This document shows, piece by piece, positions 62,577 through 64,000 of a DNA stretch of 64,000 nt. The stretch is taken from assembly GCA_001643675.2 (NCBI GenBank), contig LSRY02000038.1, forward strand, positions 126,501 through 190,500, read 5' to 3'. This stretch comes from Monocercomonoides exilis. Its lineage: Eukaryota > Preaxostyla > Oxymonadida > Polymastigidae. The notes beneath the pieces were generated by a model. It saw only the letters and a program-made list of their open reading frames with translations, did not search any database and had not been told where the DNA came from. The first letter of the stretch is position 1; the number at the start of each line of letters is the position of its first letter. The position numbers and the translations under genes were made by a program.

Positions 62577-64000
62577 ATGAAATCTTTCCAGTATCGTTAA
62601 ATCAAAAATCGATTCGTTCGTATTGCGACAATAATTGCTGATGGAAAATGACGTGTTTCCGACGCTGCTAATCTGAATGAATTCTCTCGTTCATCGATAA
62701 ACCGAGCTGTAACTGCTGTTGAAAAGGGTCGAACCGTGGGAAAAGTTGGTCGGCCAGAGCTGTTCACAAAAGAAGACAAAGAAGTGATAACCGGAGTCAT
62801 CAGAATCGAAAGTGTGACAGGAGTGAGTTATTCTGTAACTCAAACAAAATAATTGGTTTGCATTATTATTTCTTACTAATAAATATTTATAATTGATTAT
62901 AATTATAGATGGAATCAGTGCAAACTGATAGAAAAATTCGAAGTGGAGAAGAAGAAGACCAAGAAGTTAAAATTTCAAAATCAACTCCGTATTCGTTTGA
63001 AAAACGAAATCCTGACCTAAAGACATCCATTCCTCATAATGTTGATATTCAACGATTATCGGTACCAAACAAACAGTCTCTTCAGCCTTTCTTCTCTCTT
63101 CTGCAATCACTTAATGATACTCACAAATACTCCACTTCACTCATCTTCAACACCGACGAATCCTCTTTGCGTCTTTCCGACTCCACAAAACAACTTGCTG
63201 TTCATCCTTCAGATGTTCCAGTCGGGTTTTCCAAGACACCAATCAACATGCCAAACTCCACTCTTGTGGTTGCAGTTGCTGCTGATGGTTATTCTTTGCC
63301 AAGCCTTGTTCTTTGGCCATCAAAAAAACGACCAACTGAAATGAAGGTCTTGCTCAGCCTTCAGTTTCATGCCTGGGCAGACAATGATGGATGGATGACT
63401 TATGCATTGTTAGCTCGATATGTTGAAGAGATACTTCTGCCCAAAATTGTCCAAAGAAGAAAATTGCTGGAAATGAACGAAGAAAGATGCTTGCTTCTCT
63501 TGGATTCTCATCCTTCAAAAGCACAGCCAGATATATGGTAGAAATTTGCAGATGAATCAATTGACGTGGTTTCATTTATTCCACACAACACTCATCTAAC
63601 ATAGCCACTTGACTGCGGAGTTTTTGCCGTGTTTAAAAAATGTTTTAATTCAAACTATGTTGTTCCATCTTCTTCTTCGATCGCACTCAGACGAAAAGCA
63701 GTTGCAAATGCCTTGCCACAGGCTTTGCAAACTGCATTGCTTCCTTCAACAATTCACTCTGCATTTGAAAAAAGCTGTTTGCTGTCTGGACAATCCAATT
63801 CTGAATTGGTGAAGTTTTGTGACACTCCTTCAGTTCAGCAGAAAATAAATCCCATCGGTTCAATTTCGATAGGAAAAATATTTCTGACCAAGCGTTTTTT
63901 GATGAATGGAAAGTAGACAAAAAGATGAAAGATGAAAAGAAAATTGATGATTCTGCTGAAGAAAAAATTGAAAAAGATTTGTTTTCTGAAGAGAAGCCGA
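62577..64000 (+). pseudogene. Pogo/Tigger-family DDE transposase with nonsense codons (partial)
   Basis: Reading from ATG 62577 with a 53-bp intron (62856-62908, GTTTGC...TATAG, phase 0). First a Psq-like helix-turn-helix (RIATIIADGK ... RVSDAANLNEF, SSINRAV), the linker GRPELFTKED, then a DDE_1 catalytic core. First Asp in IFNTDESSLRL, second in LLLLDSHPSKA, third in PLDCGVF, preceded by HNTHL. Five in-frame stops interrupt it: TAA 62598, TGA 62649, TAA 62850, TAG 63539, TAG 63602. A frame change occurs at a T6 run (63895-63900), after which coding continues as FDEWKVDKKMKDEK to the window end. Catalytic residues survive but the protein cannot be made under the standard code. A non-standard code in the source organism is discussed in the findings. 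Confidence 0.82.

Larger units (their letters stand above)
62173..64000 (+). mobile_element. Pogo/Tigger-type DNA transposon, left part (runs off the window)
   Basis: The likely left terminus begins near 62173 with TAGGGTGGTTTTTTTATTCG and continues into a run of T and ATCCGGAC, the style of pogo/Tigger ends. The leader has a GC-rich foldback (62310-62432), then the transposase. The right end lies beyond the window, so boundaries and target duplication cannot be checked. Confidence 0.65.

Noticed and set aside
62577-63920. Non-canonical genetic code (TAA/TAG = Gln) for the whole genome
   Set aside because: RPS15A ends with TAA exactly at its conserved C-terminus, PA28 ends with TAA, and the two-TM gene ends with TAG, so both act as stops in host genes.
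1-64000. tRNA, rRNA and other structured RNA genes
   Set aside because: By eye I found no tRNA B-box with matching acceptor stem and no rRNA-like segment; a covariance-model search (tRNAscan-SE, Infernal) was not possible here and could still find some.

Overview
The window is nuclear DNA of an anaerobic protist, most likely an oxymonad (Preaxostyla) close to Monocercomonoides. This rests on recognition from memory, not on a search. Three things point that way: a gene (48.7-50.15 kb) of a large family I know only from that lineage; several large secreted beta-helix 'Pmp-like' membrane proteins, one ending in a degenerate kinase lobe; and short GT-AG introns (mostly 50-250 bp) in housekeeping genes. 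The code looks standard: RPS15A and PA28 stop at TAA, the two-TM gene at TAG. Intergenic DNA is very AT-rich and full of microsatellites, long homopolymers and small foldback elements.

Layout. 0-2.8 kb: no gene, one near-perfect palindrome. 2.8-6.8 kb (+): Pmp-like protein 1. 6.8-10.2 kb: intergenic with a decayed family copy. 10.2-18.4 kb (-): Pmp-like protein 2 with C-terminal pseudokinase. 19.3-21.8 kb (-): secreted LysM protein with a very long KPTP repeat and a C-terminal NlpC/P60-like amidase domain. 21.8-24.9 kb: nested small transposable elements. 24.9-25.5 kb (-): RPS15A, divergent from a tail-anchored protein gene (25.6-26.3 kb). 27.4-28.5 kb (-): proteasome activator PA28 in seven exons. 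29.7-36.0 kb (-): four-exon Pmp-like protein 3, divergent from an RBR ubiquitin ligase (36.1-37.8 kb). 39.5-46.3 kb (-): five-exon tandem CCCH zinc-finger protein, divergent from a five-exon two-TM protein (46.7-47.7 kb). 48.7-50.15 kb (+): oxymonad family member with one stop and one frameshift. 50.4-53.5 kb: a unit bounded by 167-bp inverted repeats holding a Pmp relic and a TA-flanked MITE. 54.2-56.8 kb (+): GTPase. 57.4-60.4 kb (+): Pmp-like protein 4. 62.2 kb to the end: pogo/Tigger-type transposon with a nonsense-riddled transposase.

Reading across genes. Six genes could only be built by joining exons (RPS15A, tail-anchored, PA28, Pmp-3, CCCH, two-TM), and the joined lengths all divide by three. 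Introns share donors of the type GTTTG/GTATG and run 51-311 bp. Two themes stand out: a surface and secreted repertoire (four Pmp-like proteins plus a peptidoglycan-directed hydrolase) suited to a bacterivorous gut protist, and ubiquitin-proteasome and mRNA-decay regulators (PA28, RBR ligase, TTP-like protein).
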